Assembly (NCBI GenBank): GCA_023053545.1
Contig: JAKZAN010000004.1
Coordinates: 11,879,235 to 11,943,234 of the forward strand
Direction: 5' to 3'
DNA length: 64,000 nt
Source of the DNA: Lepidurus packardi
Taxonomy: Eukaryota > Arthropoda > Branchiopoda > Notostraca > Triopsidae
In this document: piece by piece, positions 22,846-34,312 of the stretch
How positions within the stretch are numbered: position 1 is the stretch's first letter
Layout: every line of letters starts with the position of its first letter
Program-made: the position numbers and the translations under genes
Notes under the pieces: model-generated
Databases searched by the model: none
What the model saw: the letters and a program-made list of their open reading frames with translations, nothing else
Told to the model about the DNA's origin: nothing

Positions 22846-24107
22846 GTGGCGCCTCGGGCCATTCGATCACTGACATTCAATACTTGAAGTGTAAGAAGCT
22901 TCAACACATTCTTGCTGGCTGTGTACAACTTTCTGTGTAATTCGTTAAGGATACATCTGTCCTCTTTTCATAAAAACGTGCTCGTTTCTCGACTTGAACT
23001 GGACGACCACGGCGGATTCTGCCAAGATCCGGCTTGACGTACTATTAAGCTGTCAACCCATATTTGAAATGAAGGAAAATTTTCTATTCGTGGGTTCGGT
23101 TTTCTCGGAGCTCGGAACGAATCGTAGCTGAAATGGAACATGGACTTTCATCTTTAGTCCTATCATGTTTCATGGCTGGGGCTGTTAATACACTCGAAAC
23201 TGAAGCTCAGTTTACACTTCCATACCCTTCCAAGCACAAAACTTAAAAAAAAAGAACATCTGCGCTCGAAAAGAGGTTGCTTAACCCTCCAAAAAGGGTT
23301 TCTGTGACCAATTTGTCTGTCACTGACAGTACTTATTTGTATTGCCCAATAAAGGGAAGGATGCACCCGGGGGTAGAGGAAGTTACGGCTGAGAAAACGC
23401 GGTTGTTTCTTTCCCTGATCAAGTGGAGAAGATCCATTTACCTCTGTAGAAACGTCCAATGTTCAAAAGTTATATTTCAGGTTTTATAGTAACGTGGATG
23501 GGTCAATCCAATCGTAGTCCCACCTATTCCCTTCCAACCGTGTTTCGCCTGTTGAACCGCATTTTGTTAAGCTTGATGTGTACCGAACGAATTGTGTTTT
23601 TCTCAATGTTTATAAAAAAAAGAAGACCTTTCCAACTTTTATACATGTTATGGAAACCGTCAAATTCAGCTAACAATTGATACCCTTCCAACGAAAACGA
23701 CACGTCTGTCAGCGAGATTGACACGGAATGGTTACGGGCTATACAGAATCCATATAAGGCTCTTTTGTTACTCTCTCGTTGAATAAAAGAGGATTTAGTT
23801 TTCAGAAGGGTGAATTTTCATATGGGGAAAAGCGAAGAAAGCGGAAAAGGCGCGAAGGGTACGTGCTGCCCCCTTGCGCGCATGCTCACCTAGCGGCTTC
23901 GAAAATAGCGGGGGTTGGGGGGGTTGGAAAAAAGTTAAAACAGTCGAGAAGTCTAAAGCGTGTGGTCTAGTTTATTTAAGCGAGGCCGAAAGTTGACAGA
24001 AAGCAGAAACTTGGTTGACATTTGATCAGTGCGTTGGATCAGATTTCATTATTGCTGTGCAGTTGTTTTCGTTTGAAGACAGTGAAGTGTTGTGTGAAAT
24101 AATTCGA
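22846..24107. other. Intergenic region after SSRP1
   Basis: About 1.3 kb with no convincing gene. Short open frames on both strands (for example 23524-23724 on the - strand) have no domain. A T/A-rich promoter-like stretch, gtttatttaag, near 23968 and tcagtgcg near 24025 precede the weak two-exon candidate at 24110. Confidence 0.4.
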
Positions 24108-24109
24108 AT

Positions 24110-24520
24110 GTGCAATTCCAGTTATTTGCCATCGTGATTTTTGCGTATCTAGTGGTTAAACCAAAAAGCGACATGGTAAGTGATAATTTCTTGAGCATTT
24201 TCCTTCATTTTCATATGTACTTGTATATTTTTGACAATATTAGATTTTCATTGTTGATGTCGTGTATAAACCTCGTATCGCTTTTTGCGCGCATGGTGTA
24301 CCATACGCACGAAAGAACATTCCCACGTTGTTTCTAGGATGTTTCCGATAGGCAGAGCCATCGGCTTTCCGTGAGGGAAACAATAAGCTCTCTCGTTAAA
24401 AACCGGGAGGTAAAAGTGACACTAGTATGTAACGTTGTAACAAAAACGTTCTCCGGAAAAAGAATGACAAACAGGTGTCAGTCGAGTCCAAAATGGGTAG
24501 TTGGATTGGAAATTAATTAG
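24110..24520 (+). CDS. Weak candidate for a small secreted protein
   Basis: Two segments join in phase: 24110-24175, ending at a perfect donor (atg|gtaagt), and 24338-24520 after a good acceptor (tttctag). The first encodes a hydrophobic signal-like stretch (FAIVIFAYLVV). The second stays open for 60 codons to a TAG. The difficulty is the start: in this frame there is only a GTG at 24110, and an in-frame stop at 24095. The only nearby ATG (24108) is out of frame. It may be a non-coding leader, a decayed gene, or a gene with an unseen upstream exon. No family is recognised. Confidence 0.2.
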
Positions 24521-25246
24521 CTTACGTTAGGTTACGGTTCTCCTCAACACAATTTGATGAGAGTCATTAACTTGCACTCTTTTTCACTATAGTAGCTGAA
24601 AAAAAATAATTGTTCAGAACGTGTTGGAGGGAAGGATGCATTTTCTGGAAGATATAAAATAAATAATACATCTTATTTACATTAGCGCCTCGTTTTATTA
24701 AGACTTGGGTCCTAGAACGCGAATTATTAACTAAGCTACATTTCAATAAAATTATAATTATTTTTATTTATTTTTTACATTTTCTCGTTATTTTATATTG
24801 TTTTTATTACTCAAATATTAGTTCCGCGATCTTTCTGTTAGGTGGCTCTAGCGTTCACAACTTTCAGTCCGTTTTTGGGCAAAGCAGCCAAAATACTAGA
24901 AGAAAGTCGCCACTAAATTATAAGTTTTGATAAGTACTGAAAAGTGTGCATTAGTGTATCTATAGGCATTGACAATCTTGAAAGCAATTAGGTATCTCGT
25001 GTAATCCGTAAATCTGTAATAGGTGTGTTACAGTAGTTTGAGGTAAGGTCAAAACATACAAGAATTAACAAGTGAAAACAACATTGTTTCACTTTTAGTG
25101 TTGACTAGTTCTACTTTTTCTGTGTCTTATTTTCTTTAAAACTGGTTGCAAAGCATCTCAACTTCCACTCCAGCTAGTAGAACTGTTAATTTGAAAGTAT
25201 GTGAATAATTAATTACTTTGTTCTATTTGTAGAATTGTAAAGTGTT
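24521..25246. other. Intergenic, promoter side of the first TQT gene
   Basis: AT-rich sequence with no coding exon. It probably contains the promoter and 5' leader of the gene at 25247; a likely acceptor (tttgtag) at about 25232 may close a leader intron. Confidence 0.4.
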
Positions 25247-28200
25247 ATGTTTCGCAAACCAAAGCAAGAACCTCTTTCCCCGCGGCAGTTGCAAGTCATT
25301 CCCTACCATGTAGATCTGGATCGTAAGTCTTCCAACACTTTAAATTGTCTTTATGGTTAAGAAAACTAATACTGAAATTACTAATAGCCTGCTCCTATTA
25401 TACAGACTGGTTCGCAAATCTAAACGGCACTATTCCAACTGGAGCCGCAATGCAACGTGCAATGCTACATTTGAGCAAGCCTACCGAGTACCCTAAAGTG
25501 AACCTGGGTCCAAAGATCGAGCTCCCTGCCTACATCAAAAGAGTAAATTAACCTTATTCTATCAAACCATCTCCATAATCTTGTAAATAACCTTTTTCTC
25601 ACTTCCAGCTGACTCCTGTGGAAGAATCGCCTCAGAGTACTTCTTCCACCTCCGGTGACAATCAAACTATTAATCCTTTTTACGCTGCTGGCATCAGAAT
25701 TCCCTCCCAGGACGAGCTAAAGCGGATGAAAATCCCCAAAAAAGCACATGCAGCAAGCTCCACTTCGTCTTCGGAAGCCGCTTCCTGCAGTCCGTCCAAA
25801 CTGTCTCCAAACCCAGAACTTCCACTTAAACCGCCTGGTCCTTGTAATAGCGCTCGCTCCAATTCGAATCCCAGCGAGAAACGAAAGCACACAGAGAAAG
25901 CTCAGCCGAGCCACAAGCACCACACTTCCAATCGTAAACATCGCGGAAAAGCTTCCTCACAGAACCTTTTCAAGAAGCAAAGGTCTTCCAACTCTCCTCC
26001 TAACATGCCCGCCGAGGATTGGATCATTTCCAGCACCAGTTCGGGTACCGCCCATATAAAACCTGTCTGCAAAAGCCGTCACAAGGAGAGTCCCACGTCC
26101 ACAGATAGCTACGAATCCTTGGAAGAAAACCTCGCCCGCATTGTCGGCTATCCTTTGGAAGAAAAAGGACCTAAAAGCTCCCTTGATCCGCTCATCGCTT
26201 CTGCCGAAGACAAAGGGGACTCTGTTTTCCCTGCGACAACGCCAAAGGACCTCCGGAATTTGACCAAGCGCAAGCCACACGCTGAACACGGCAAATCCAA
26301 ACACAAGAAAGCCAAAAACAAGAAAAGAAGCGCCTCACCCTTCCCTCCCGGAGAGCACAAGCGCATCCAACTTGAAAGCCCGAGGAAACGCAAGATTTCC
26401 CCCATCCGCATGAAGATTATTGGCTCGCCCACGCTCTTATCTTCCTCCACTAGCGGCTTGGAAGAGGCGATCAGCGCGACGATCTTGCCGAAAGAGCCGG
26501 TGGCCTCAACGGTCGCCGAATTACCACCAAGTACCAATACCGAACCAGAGAAGAACGAAGAAGAGAGCTTTACTTTACCCGAAAGGGAGTTAAGACACGA
26601 ACTAGTTTTAGAATCACAACCTATTCGAGTTTGCGCGCATGAAAACGAAGATTCAGCTGAGCTTTCTGATGCTTCCACAACCAAAAACGATGCTTTGGAC
26701 TCGGCTGAAGAGGCATTACACATTACTTGTTCAGAAGCTCAGGGAAAAGAGCTGGGAAATCCTCCTACGCCCACCAAATGTGCGGAAGTGCCAGTCAATA
26801 CTGGCAACGAGCTAGTGAATACTATAATCATTGCAGAAATGGGCGTTAATACTGATAAAGAGCAGTTTAGTACTGCAACATTGGCAGAAATAGGCGTTAA
26901 CTGTGATGGAGAAGCATTTGGCGCTCCAACTACGGACATGGCAACGCAAACAGAGTCAGAGCAAGCTGTAGTCATTCCCACCATTGCTATTGCGGACAGT
27001 GATCAGCTGAACCATCTGTTGCAGGCAGTGGAAAAGTCGAGTTTTACCACCGATTCGGGGACCCAGACTGATCCGCTCTTCACCTTGGATGCATGCACTA
27101 AAAGAGGAGTAGGAGGAGCGTCTATGAAGGATCTCGAGGACGTGGACGAGAAGATTGAGCAGTTGGTAGCGAGGATTGAATCGCATTTGGAAGAACAAGC
27201 GAGGTCGAAAGATTCGTTAACCAGCTCTAAGAAACGCTTGCAAGAAGTCAGCACCCAAGCGCAGTCGATGCAGACCGAGTATACCCGAGTCTTTGAAAAG
27301 GAACAGGAATGCGAGGAAACAGTCGCGAAGCTGAAGAAGGAATCAGAAGAAGCGAAGGCTCAACTGGATGTATGGAGGAAAACGAAACTGAACACCCATA
27401 TCGCTGTCGTGAGCGCAGATTTGACCCTATTGCACTGGGAGCGTGACCACAACTGCACGCAAAGTGACCCCGAGTACTTGGAGTTGCTTTCCGACCAACG
27501 GCGTTTAAAAGAGCAGTTCGACGACGCGAAGACTAAGCTGAAGGACTTGGAAGAGCAGTTCACAGCCTTGGAAGGGTCTTTAGCGGTTGGCGAAAATTCC
27601 CACGTGGCGCATCGCAATGAGCGCGAAAGGGTCGAGAAGGAGCGCGATCGCTTCGTCGATCTTCAGAAAAACACTCAAGAAGAGTGCGACAAGTTCGAGA
27701 AACGTTTGAGGGAACTGAACGGGGAAATCTACGCCGACCAAAATGAGATTCTTCGCCTCAAGCGCACGATTCTGCAATCGCAATGGGACTTGCTGGAGAC
27801 CCATCCCGAGTCGATTGTCGTAAACTTGTCGCAGCCAGTCGCGAGACTGAAACGGAACCAGAGAATCGACTCGTCGTCCCGGTCGCCGACTGCGTCGCCT
27901 GATTCGTCCCAAATCTCGAATCTTTCCCGCTTGGCACCAGATTTGGTTCATGACTACATGCACGCCATGTTTACCTTCCACGCCAGGTGGTTATTCCACG
28001 TCGAGAACCAGCGGTGCACACCTACTCTAGAATCCTACCGATCGCACGCGTGTGAGGTCGTGAATCAGATGAAAGATTCCTTCCCAGAGCATGCGAGTGC
28101 GTATGGACACGGGAAGTTGTTGGAGTTGTGGAGAGGGATGGTACAAGAGCCCGGGTTTCCGTGTAACTTCTGTAAAGGGAATGTAGATTCGTTTCCGCGC

Positions 28201-29312
28201 TATCAAAGAGTCATCCAGATTCACGATTTGTGTCAAAGGAGCGATGTTGAACCCGGCGGTACCGGCCATGGAGATGGGAGTGCAGATTCCGCTATTACAA
28301 TTGCCTCCCAGGCAACCGCCCAGACGGAAGAACAACAGCAAGTACGGTTTCCAACGATTCGAGTGAAACCTTCCTCGGATTTGTATAGCTCCTCCCCACC
28401 GCCCTTAACGCCTCAAGAACCAGTCAATCCTGAGCCGAATACCGGAATTACCGAAACCGTTAGCAATGCATTCAGAGGGACGATGGATATACCTGGCGAT
28501 CAGCAAATGAGAATGCCTCACCGAATGGGGTACCAAAATACAGTAATTAATCGGAATTTTGGAGCAGGCGGCAGCGTCAGGCCCGTGAATGTCACGAGTT
28601 CTTATATGGCACCGCAGTTACTCCAGTCTGCCCCGGTCTGTCAACCTAGGATGAGCAACCAAGCTCCTCCTATACCTTCTACTGCACTACGCTACCCGTC
28701 AAACACTCAATTACGAGGTAAAGGATCGTCATATTGGATCTGCGAAACGTTTTTTTCATCATTTTTTCTGGTTCTTTGTTTCTAAATAGATCTTAGAGTA
28801 CAATATCAAGGTATCGCATTTGGAGTGCCCAGGCCTGTACTGCAGCAGCAAGCCAGTATTTCGTTTACAATGCAACTGTGCGCCTTATGTGGACAGCCGG
28901 CTCATATTAAATGCAACATGTGTGGTTCAGTCGCGTATTGCTCGTCAACGTGCAGGGTAGGTTAAAGAAAATTTTTAAAAAAATCTAGTTTATTTCTACT
29001 ACCGCTTTTAGTGCATTTCTGCCATTTTTTTACGTGGTACTTTGGAACATTTCTGTTGGGCTTAGGCTTACTGTATACTTTTCTTGGAGTTTCTGTCTTT
29101 CTAGATTTGTCAAATTATTTCTTCCTTCTTTTTAGTAATCTGTTTAATTCTGCAGCCTGCTACACTCTTTTTTGCATGCGTGCAAACGAAAAGGAAGATA
29201 TCTTAAAAAGAAGGCTAATTTTACGAATTTTTTGGGGTTTATTTTTGGGCCGCGCGCGCAGGATGGCGACTGGAATCGACATGCGGGAGAGTGTTACCGT
29301 AGTTATAGTTAA
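25247..29312 (+). CDS. Large TQT-motif, coiled-coil, MYND-finger protein (paralogue A)
   Basis: I do not recognise this protein. Five exons join in frame: 25247-25322, 25406-25542, 25609-28717, 28790-28956 and 29262-29312, giving 1179 residues. A short N-terminal conserved region (HLSKPTEYPKVNLG, about residues 45-60) is shared with the next gene. Then comes a long Ser/Pro/Lys-rich disordered part with basic nuclear-localisation-like patches (KSKHKKAKNKKR). Between about residues 467 and 560 lie repeated TQT-like motifs: VNT, GVNTD, GVNCD, MATQTES (517-519) and SGTQTDP (556-558). A coiled coil runs from about 580 to 805. A globular C-terminal domain from 846 (APDLVHDYMHAMF) holds a CNFC pair near 923. 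The end is a MYND zinc finger, LCALCGQPAHIKCNMC then YCSSTC, completed in the last exon by DWNRHAGEC. TQT is the core of known dynein light chain LC8-binding motifs, so a scaffold role is inferred. Confidence 0.8.
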
Positions 29313-29934
29313 CTATGGAACTAATCGTGGAGTAGCAGGACAGTTCATGCTGGGAGAGCTTTAGCTGTAGTGAAAGACAGAACAGTCATGTATGTGTACC
29401 TTGAAAAGAAAGTGGTTTAGGCTTAGGCTTGTGAGTGACGGCCCGTTGGATCCGAAAAATACGGTTGGAAAAATAGTTTATGTTCCGTGTATTGACATAT
29501 TGGTCCCTTGTGTTCCAGGTCATTGCGTCACGGTCAGGCTCCCACTTTTGTAAGCCAAATGTGGCCCTACCCTGCATGTTGGACCCACTCTGAAATTTAA
29601 AGAGAAATCTTCTGCAGCTCCTTGTTTCTTGATCTTTCGTATTCTACGGAATTCGGAAGAAATTTGAAAAAGTAGATTGTTTTCCCAGAATAATTTCTAT
29701 GTTAGATTCAGATAGTGTTTGTAAGGTTTCTACTTCGGTGTGCTTAACCATGAGTTAATAATAAAAGAAGTTTGGGTCTATGTTTTCGTAAGAAAATTGG
29801 CCTGCGTATTTCGCGTTGGTAAACGGTTTCTGCCGGGGAAGTGGTTTGAATTTTGCCGCGTCATTTCACAAACATGGTAGACGCTACTATTCCGTTAGAG
29901 GGCCATACTGTGCATGCTGTGAAAGGCCTGAAAG
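29313..29934. other. 3' region of paralogue A
   Basis: Non-coding. An AATAAA-like signal (taataataaaag) lies at about 29757-29766, and the transcript may end soon after it. No other feature was recognised before the tRNA-Cys fragment. Confidence 0.45.
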
Positions 29935-29990
29935 TGAAACAACATTTGTGGGGTATAGCTCAGTGGTAGAGCATTCGACTGAAACAACAT
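29935..29990 (+). pseudogene. tRNA-Cys 5'-half insertion with 11-bp flanking repeats
   Basis: Bases 29950-29980 match the 5' half of a eukaryotic tRNA-Cys: acceptor strand ggggtatagc, the D-arm box-A motif tagctcagtggtagagc, and the 5' side of the anticodon stem, attcgact. The match stops in the anticodon loop, where tRNA halves are normally cut. The insert with four extra bases (29946-29979) is flanked by the direct repeat tgaaacaacat at 29935-29945 and 29980-29990. No 3' half (T-arm, box B) follows, so this is not a working tRNA gene. Confidence 0.85.
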
Positions 29991-30401
29991 GTATCAAAAC
30001 TAGGTTATATTGCTACACGTTTCTTGCATTCCCTAATGGTAACATGCAGCCAGCGGACTCCGTTTTCGTCAATGTTCTTACAGGAAAACAAAGCTATCAG
30101 TGAAAGCGTCAAAAGTGAGCAAGTTTCGTTTGCCGCACGTGTTGAGATTGCGAGACAGGCTTTATCGCATTACACGTAGCGTTTCTTTCAGGGAAATTGC
30201 ACTTGCAGCCTGAATCTGTCAGGTAATTGTAAGATAAGTAACGTTGTCAGGTAATTCGAAGTTTAGTCCGTAAGGTTGAGGATAATATAATCATGTCCGT
30301 GTTCTTTTGTATTTTTCTTCGTGTTTTCCTGGCTGATAATTTATTTTTCTTTATTTTATTTAGTTCTCTCCCAACTGAAAAAGCTGTCAGATTCCAATAT
30401 T
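29991..30401. other. 5' region of paralogue B
   Basis: Non-coding, AT-rich. The frame of the first coding exon is open upstream of the ATG at 30402 to 30321, after a T-rich stretch with an acceptor-like tttag at about 30358-30362. A further upstream coding exon is therefore possible but was not found. Confidence 0.4.
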
Positions 30402-32802
30402 ATGTTTAAAGGGTTACAACACTTGACTTGTCCAGCTATTTACCCTAAAATCAACCTTGGAAAGCGTGCTTCAGATCCCAGCTTAGTACAACAAGTAATA
30501 TTCTGTTGCAATTTAATTCTTCAAGTTCTGATTTCATTTATTTAATGGATGGATATCTCTCTAGTCCTCTTCTGCAACTTCAGCCATGAGTGCTAATCCT
30601 AGCCCTTCTCGGCGCCAGTCTAATCCGGACGAAAGTCAAAGCGAGAAACGCAATAATAAGAATATGCCACTCAGCAGAGCGGTAGCAGAAACTCACCATC
30701 GTCATCGTTCAAATCCTGGTCGCCTAGAAAGGCGTTCTTCGTCTGGTCGCAGTTCTTTATCTTGTTCACAGAAAAGCAAGGATAGTCTACAATCATCCTT
30801 TGCTGAAAGTCTTCGTTCGCCTATTCCAGTCGCAAGTCGGCAAGAAATCCCTACCCAGAGCGATCTGATTTCCAAAACTCTGGATCCTTTAGAGCGACAG
30901 TTGGAAACGATTGGTTGTTCACCCATCAGATCTCCCTCATCGTCCTTTGAACCCCTAGCACAGCCTTGCTCCAGCTCGCCGAATGTTCCTGTTCCTACTG
31001 AAGTTCAACTTAGCCACCTTCCTTCACTAGATCACCTCTCAGGCGAAAAATCTTCCGTCAGCGTTCAGAAAGCTTCCAAAGATGCTCCGTACTTGTCGAA
31101 CAAACGCAAATCCTTGTCTAGGAGCGGAGATCCATCTACTTCAGCTAATCCGGAGTCGAAACGTCCCAGATGCAAGAGTAAAGGCATTTCTTCGCCTTGT
31201 TATTCCACAATTAGCAGCGACGGTGATGTATTTGAGGTTAATAAGCTGGGAAATGGCCCTATAGAGGCCAAAAAGGAGGTTTTGAGACCTGTTTTGAATG
31301 CCAGTGAGCATGAAATTGAAGAAATCGTACTAAGTGACAATGATTCCTTGTCTGAAGCGTCCACGATTCCGCGAGCGGAGGATTCCCAAGTCATCCCCGA
31401 CCCGCCCATGCCCCCTATTTCGCTTGAGCGTAGTTCTCCGAATGAAGGTAGGGAGCTAGGAAGCGATTTCGGCAATCCTGTGGTAGAATCTGCCTTGCAA
31501 GTTGATATTTCTAATGTATTGTTAGAATCTGGCACCCAAACCGAGCCTCTGGTAGCTGTAAGAGGGGTCCAAACTGAGCAGTTAGTAATCCCCGTGAAGG
31601 ATTATGCTCATGAAAGTAGTCAAACCGAGTTTGGACCCATAGCAGCTGCAAAAGACAGCATCGAGTCAGTTGCTGCTAGTACTCAAGTCAATTTCTTCAT
31701 TGATATGTCAGTGAATGAACCTGTTAAACCAGATAAGGATTGGGAAATGGAGGCTAGTAAGTTGTACGAACAGCTAGGGAAGACGGTTAATAATCGGGAT
31801 GAGTTGAACGTTGAACTGAGCGTGTTGGAAACTGAGCGCGAATCACTCGCTCAAGAGCGGAAACTGGATAAGGAAGCATGGAGCAAGTTGGTTAACGATT
31901 TCAAATTGTCATCGCAATATGAGGTTAAAATGCAAGAAACTCAACACGCTATTGCACTGAAACTAGTGGAACTGGAAGCTGAACAGGTTAACCTTTGTGA
32001 CTTGCGTCGACGAGCGCAGTTTGAAGCAGCCGATTCGCAGTTGCTGTTGGAGGATCCTTCCGATTGGGAAGGCCAGAAGAAAGCGCTGACTGAGCAAAAG
32101 GAGGCTTGCATCAGTGAGTTGCAGAAGCAACGGGAGAAACGGGGCGCTCATCGGTTCTTGGCCGTAACGCTAGTAGAAACCAGGAAAGCCTTAGAGCAGA
32201 AGATTGACAATCACCTCGCAAGTTATGTAGCACTACAAACTCGGGTCCAAGAGGTCCAGGATAAGAAGCAGGTTCTTTCAAAGGAGATACGCGATATCCA
32301 GAGGCGGATTCTACTGTTAGACTATCAGCAGCTTCAATGCAAGTCGCAATGTTTGGAAAGGGAGCCAGCGGGTACGTTGGTATGCGATTTTCCGCCCAAA
32401 TCGGAAGCTGCGAAGCGAGCAGCCATGATGAATGCCGCTAAGGGCATGCCAGAAGTACCTCCTGAGCTCGTTCACGAGTTCATGCACACGCTGGTCGTTT
32501 TTCATTCGTTTACCCTGGTCAGTATGGAGGATCCCGCCAAGTATCAAGCATTGGAACCTGAGAGGAGCAAAATAACGCAGGTTTTCGATAAAATGAAGAC
32601 GTTTTTTGCAGGCAACTTTACGGAGGAGCGAGCCAATTATGTGTTGTATTTGTGGCAGGATCAGCTGAATTCCAGCAATCGTTGTACCTTGTGCCAAAAC
32701 GTGGTCTCGTTGTTTGATTACCGGCATGTCAAACGCACAGTTTTGGAGATTAGGCGTCATAACAAGTCCAAGAAAGCGCTCGGTGACTCGTTGACTTGTT
32801 GA
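30402..32802 (+). CDS. TQT-motif coiled-coil protein without MYND (paralogue B)
   Basis: This is a diverged tandem paralogue of the gene ending at 29312; function unknown. Exons 30402-30494 and 30565-32802 join in phase 0, giving 776 residues from the ATG at 30402 (an extra upstream exon is possible). The N-terminal motif HLTCPAIYPKINLGK matches paralogue A. Then follow a Ser/Arg-rich region with a basic patch (ESKRPRCKSKG) and a tight array of TQT-type motifs: SGTQTEP (355-357), GVQTEQ (366-368), SSQTEF (383-385) and STQVN (404-406). A coiled coil covers about residues 420-620. The C-terminal domain (PPELVHEFMHTLVVFH) resembles APDLVHDYMHAMFTFH of paralogue A and also has a Cys pair, CTLC. 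The protein ends shortly after with a stop at 32800-32802. No MYND finger follows. The four TQT-like motifs within about 50 residues resemble multivalent LC8-binding scaffolds. Confidence 0.8.
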
Positions 32803-34312
32803 CTCGTTGGCGTTGCCAAAACATTCAGGATAAAACAGTAATTTGGATTGTAAGCACTCATTGCATGGAAGCTCATAATGCTGCAGTTGCAACCAGTGCG
32901 CCTAAGTTAGAGTGATTTTCACTCATTTGTGTTCGTGTTTTTGTAAGTGAACGAAACCCAGGATTGGGATTGACATCGGAATTGCTTAGTTGTAGTTGTG
33001 TATGGTATGTAACACGTGGGGGAAGTTGTAAGGTTTTACTTGTGGGTGAAAGGTTGTAGAACTGAGAGGCAGGTGTATTGCCTATGTATTGCCAAATGTA
33101 TGTATTGCCTATGTATTTTATGTATGTATTGCCTATGGATTGCTATGGATTGGCGCGTGTTCGTTTGCTTTGGGAGTTCTGTTTCCTATGTTTCTTTTAA
33201 GAGAGCGACTCGATATTCTGTTTGTAACCAAGAACTATTTTTGCAATAAATAGCGGATACGATATTCGAGGTTGTTTTTCCTTTTTTTTCACGTTAAGTT
33301 TAGAATGCCGGATTTATGGGTTAGTATAGAAATGGTTTACTAAGTTTCTCCGTATATTAAAATATCAACATGTATTATTCGTAAAACAATGTTTTGTGTG
33401 TGAGCTTTTAATAAAAATCATTAAAAAAAACACATAATCAATCGAAAAAGATCAATGCTACCCACATACACCAATTTTTATAGGGCTGTTGTTGCAAAGT
33501 TAAACCAGTGAAAAATGTATTTGACTTGAGAATTCCATCCAATTTGAATAGCGCGCGTTACTGGAATGGCGGCAAGGGGTGCTTTGCCCAACTGTGCAGC
33601 CGTTGCAACTTGCCCAACTTTGTCCAACTGGCAGTCGCGCGCGTAAAGCCGAACAAGTTACATGATCGGAAAGAACTTGTTGCTATGCATGCATAACTTA
33701 CAGAATAGTTGTTTTTTTAGCTGAATTTGCGTAACATACTCTTTCTGCAGTTACGAACAACATTCGTTTTAATGTATAAGCATTAATTTAGCTTCATTTG
33801 TGAATTTTGTGCAAAGTGTCTTCAGTGTTTTGTGTTTTTAGTGCCAAGTTTCACTGAAACATTTAGACGTGTAGGCGTTTTTGAACGTCTAAAACGGACG
33901 ATTTTGTCAAATTGGGCTGGACAAGCTCAAACTAGCTGCCGCTGGGTTATTCTTTTTCACCTTTTGCCTGCTCCAGTTGGTAATTATTATTTGAATTTTC
34001 GAGGAGAGACATATTTATTTTTTTTGCCTGTTATGCCATTGAAGCTGAGTGAAAACATGGCGTGCCATGTGGGAGAGATATGTGTGAGATTAAGGAAAGC
34101 TCTTTTAAAACGTATTAAACAGTTTAATATACTGCAATAGATCCGTAATAATAAAAGGAAAAAAATAGGTCCGTCCTCCTTTCGTTGCAGCTTTCGTTCT
34201 TATAAATAACGGCTTTTCAACGGCTTTTTTAAAGTGCCCAATCACTTTGCTCGTTGCTAACGTTGCCATGGCCTGTGGCGAATGATAAAGCCCTCTGGAG
34301 CCACCCGCCTCC
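32803..34312. other. 3' region of paralogue B and left flank of the palindrome
   Basis: No gene was recognised. The polyadenylation-type hexamer aataaa lies at 33244-33249. A microrepeat of tatgtattgccta runs from about 33080 to 33140. A second poly(A)-like site, gagcttttaataaaaat, at about 33401-33417 resembles the one near 43601 inside the palindrome. The open frame at 33832-34140 has no domain. Confidence 0.45.

Noticed and set aside
23524-23724. Short - strand frame after SSRP1
   Set aside because: It has a coding-like look in places, but no splice partners, start context or family.
29950-29980. Functional tRNA-Cys gene
   Set aside because: Only the 5' half is present; there is no T-arm, box B or 3' acceptor strand downstream.
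25247-32802. Assignment of the paralogue pair as Panoramix-like piRNA factors
   Set aside because: Panoramix also uses LC8-binding motifs, but so do many scaffolds. The coiled coil, MYND finger and C-terminal domain do not match what I recall of it.
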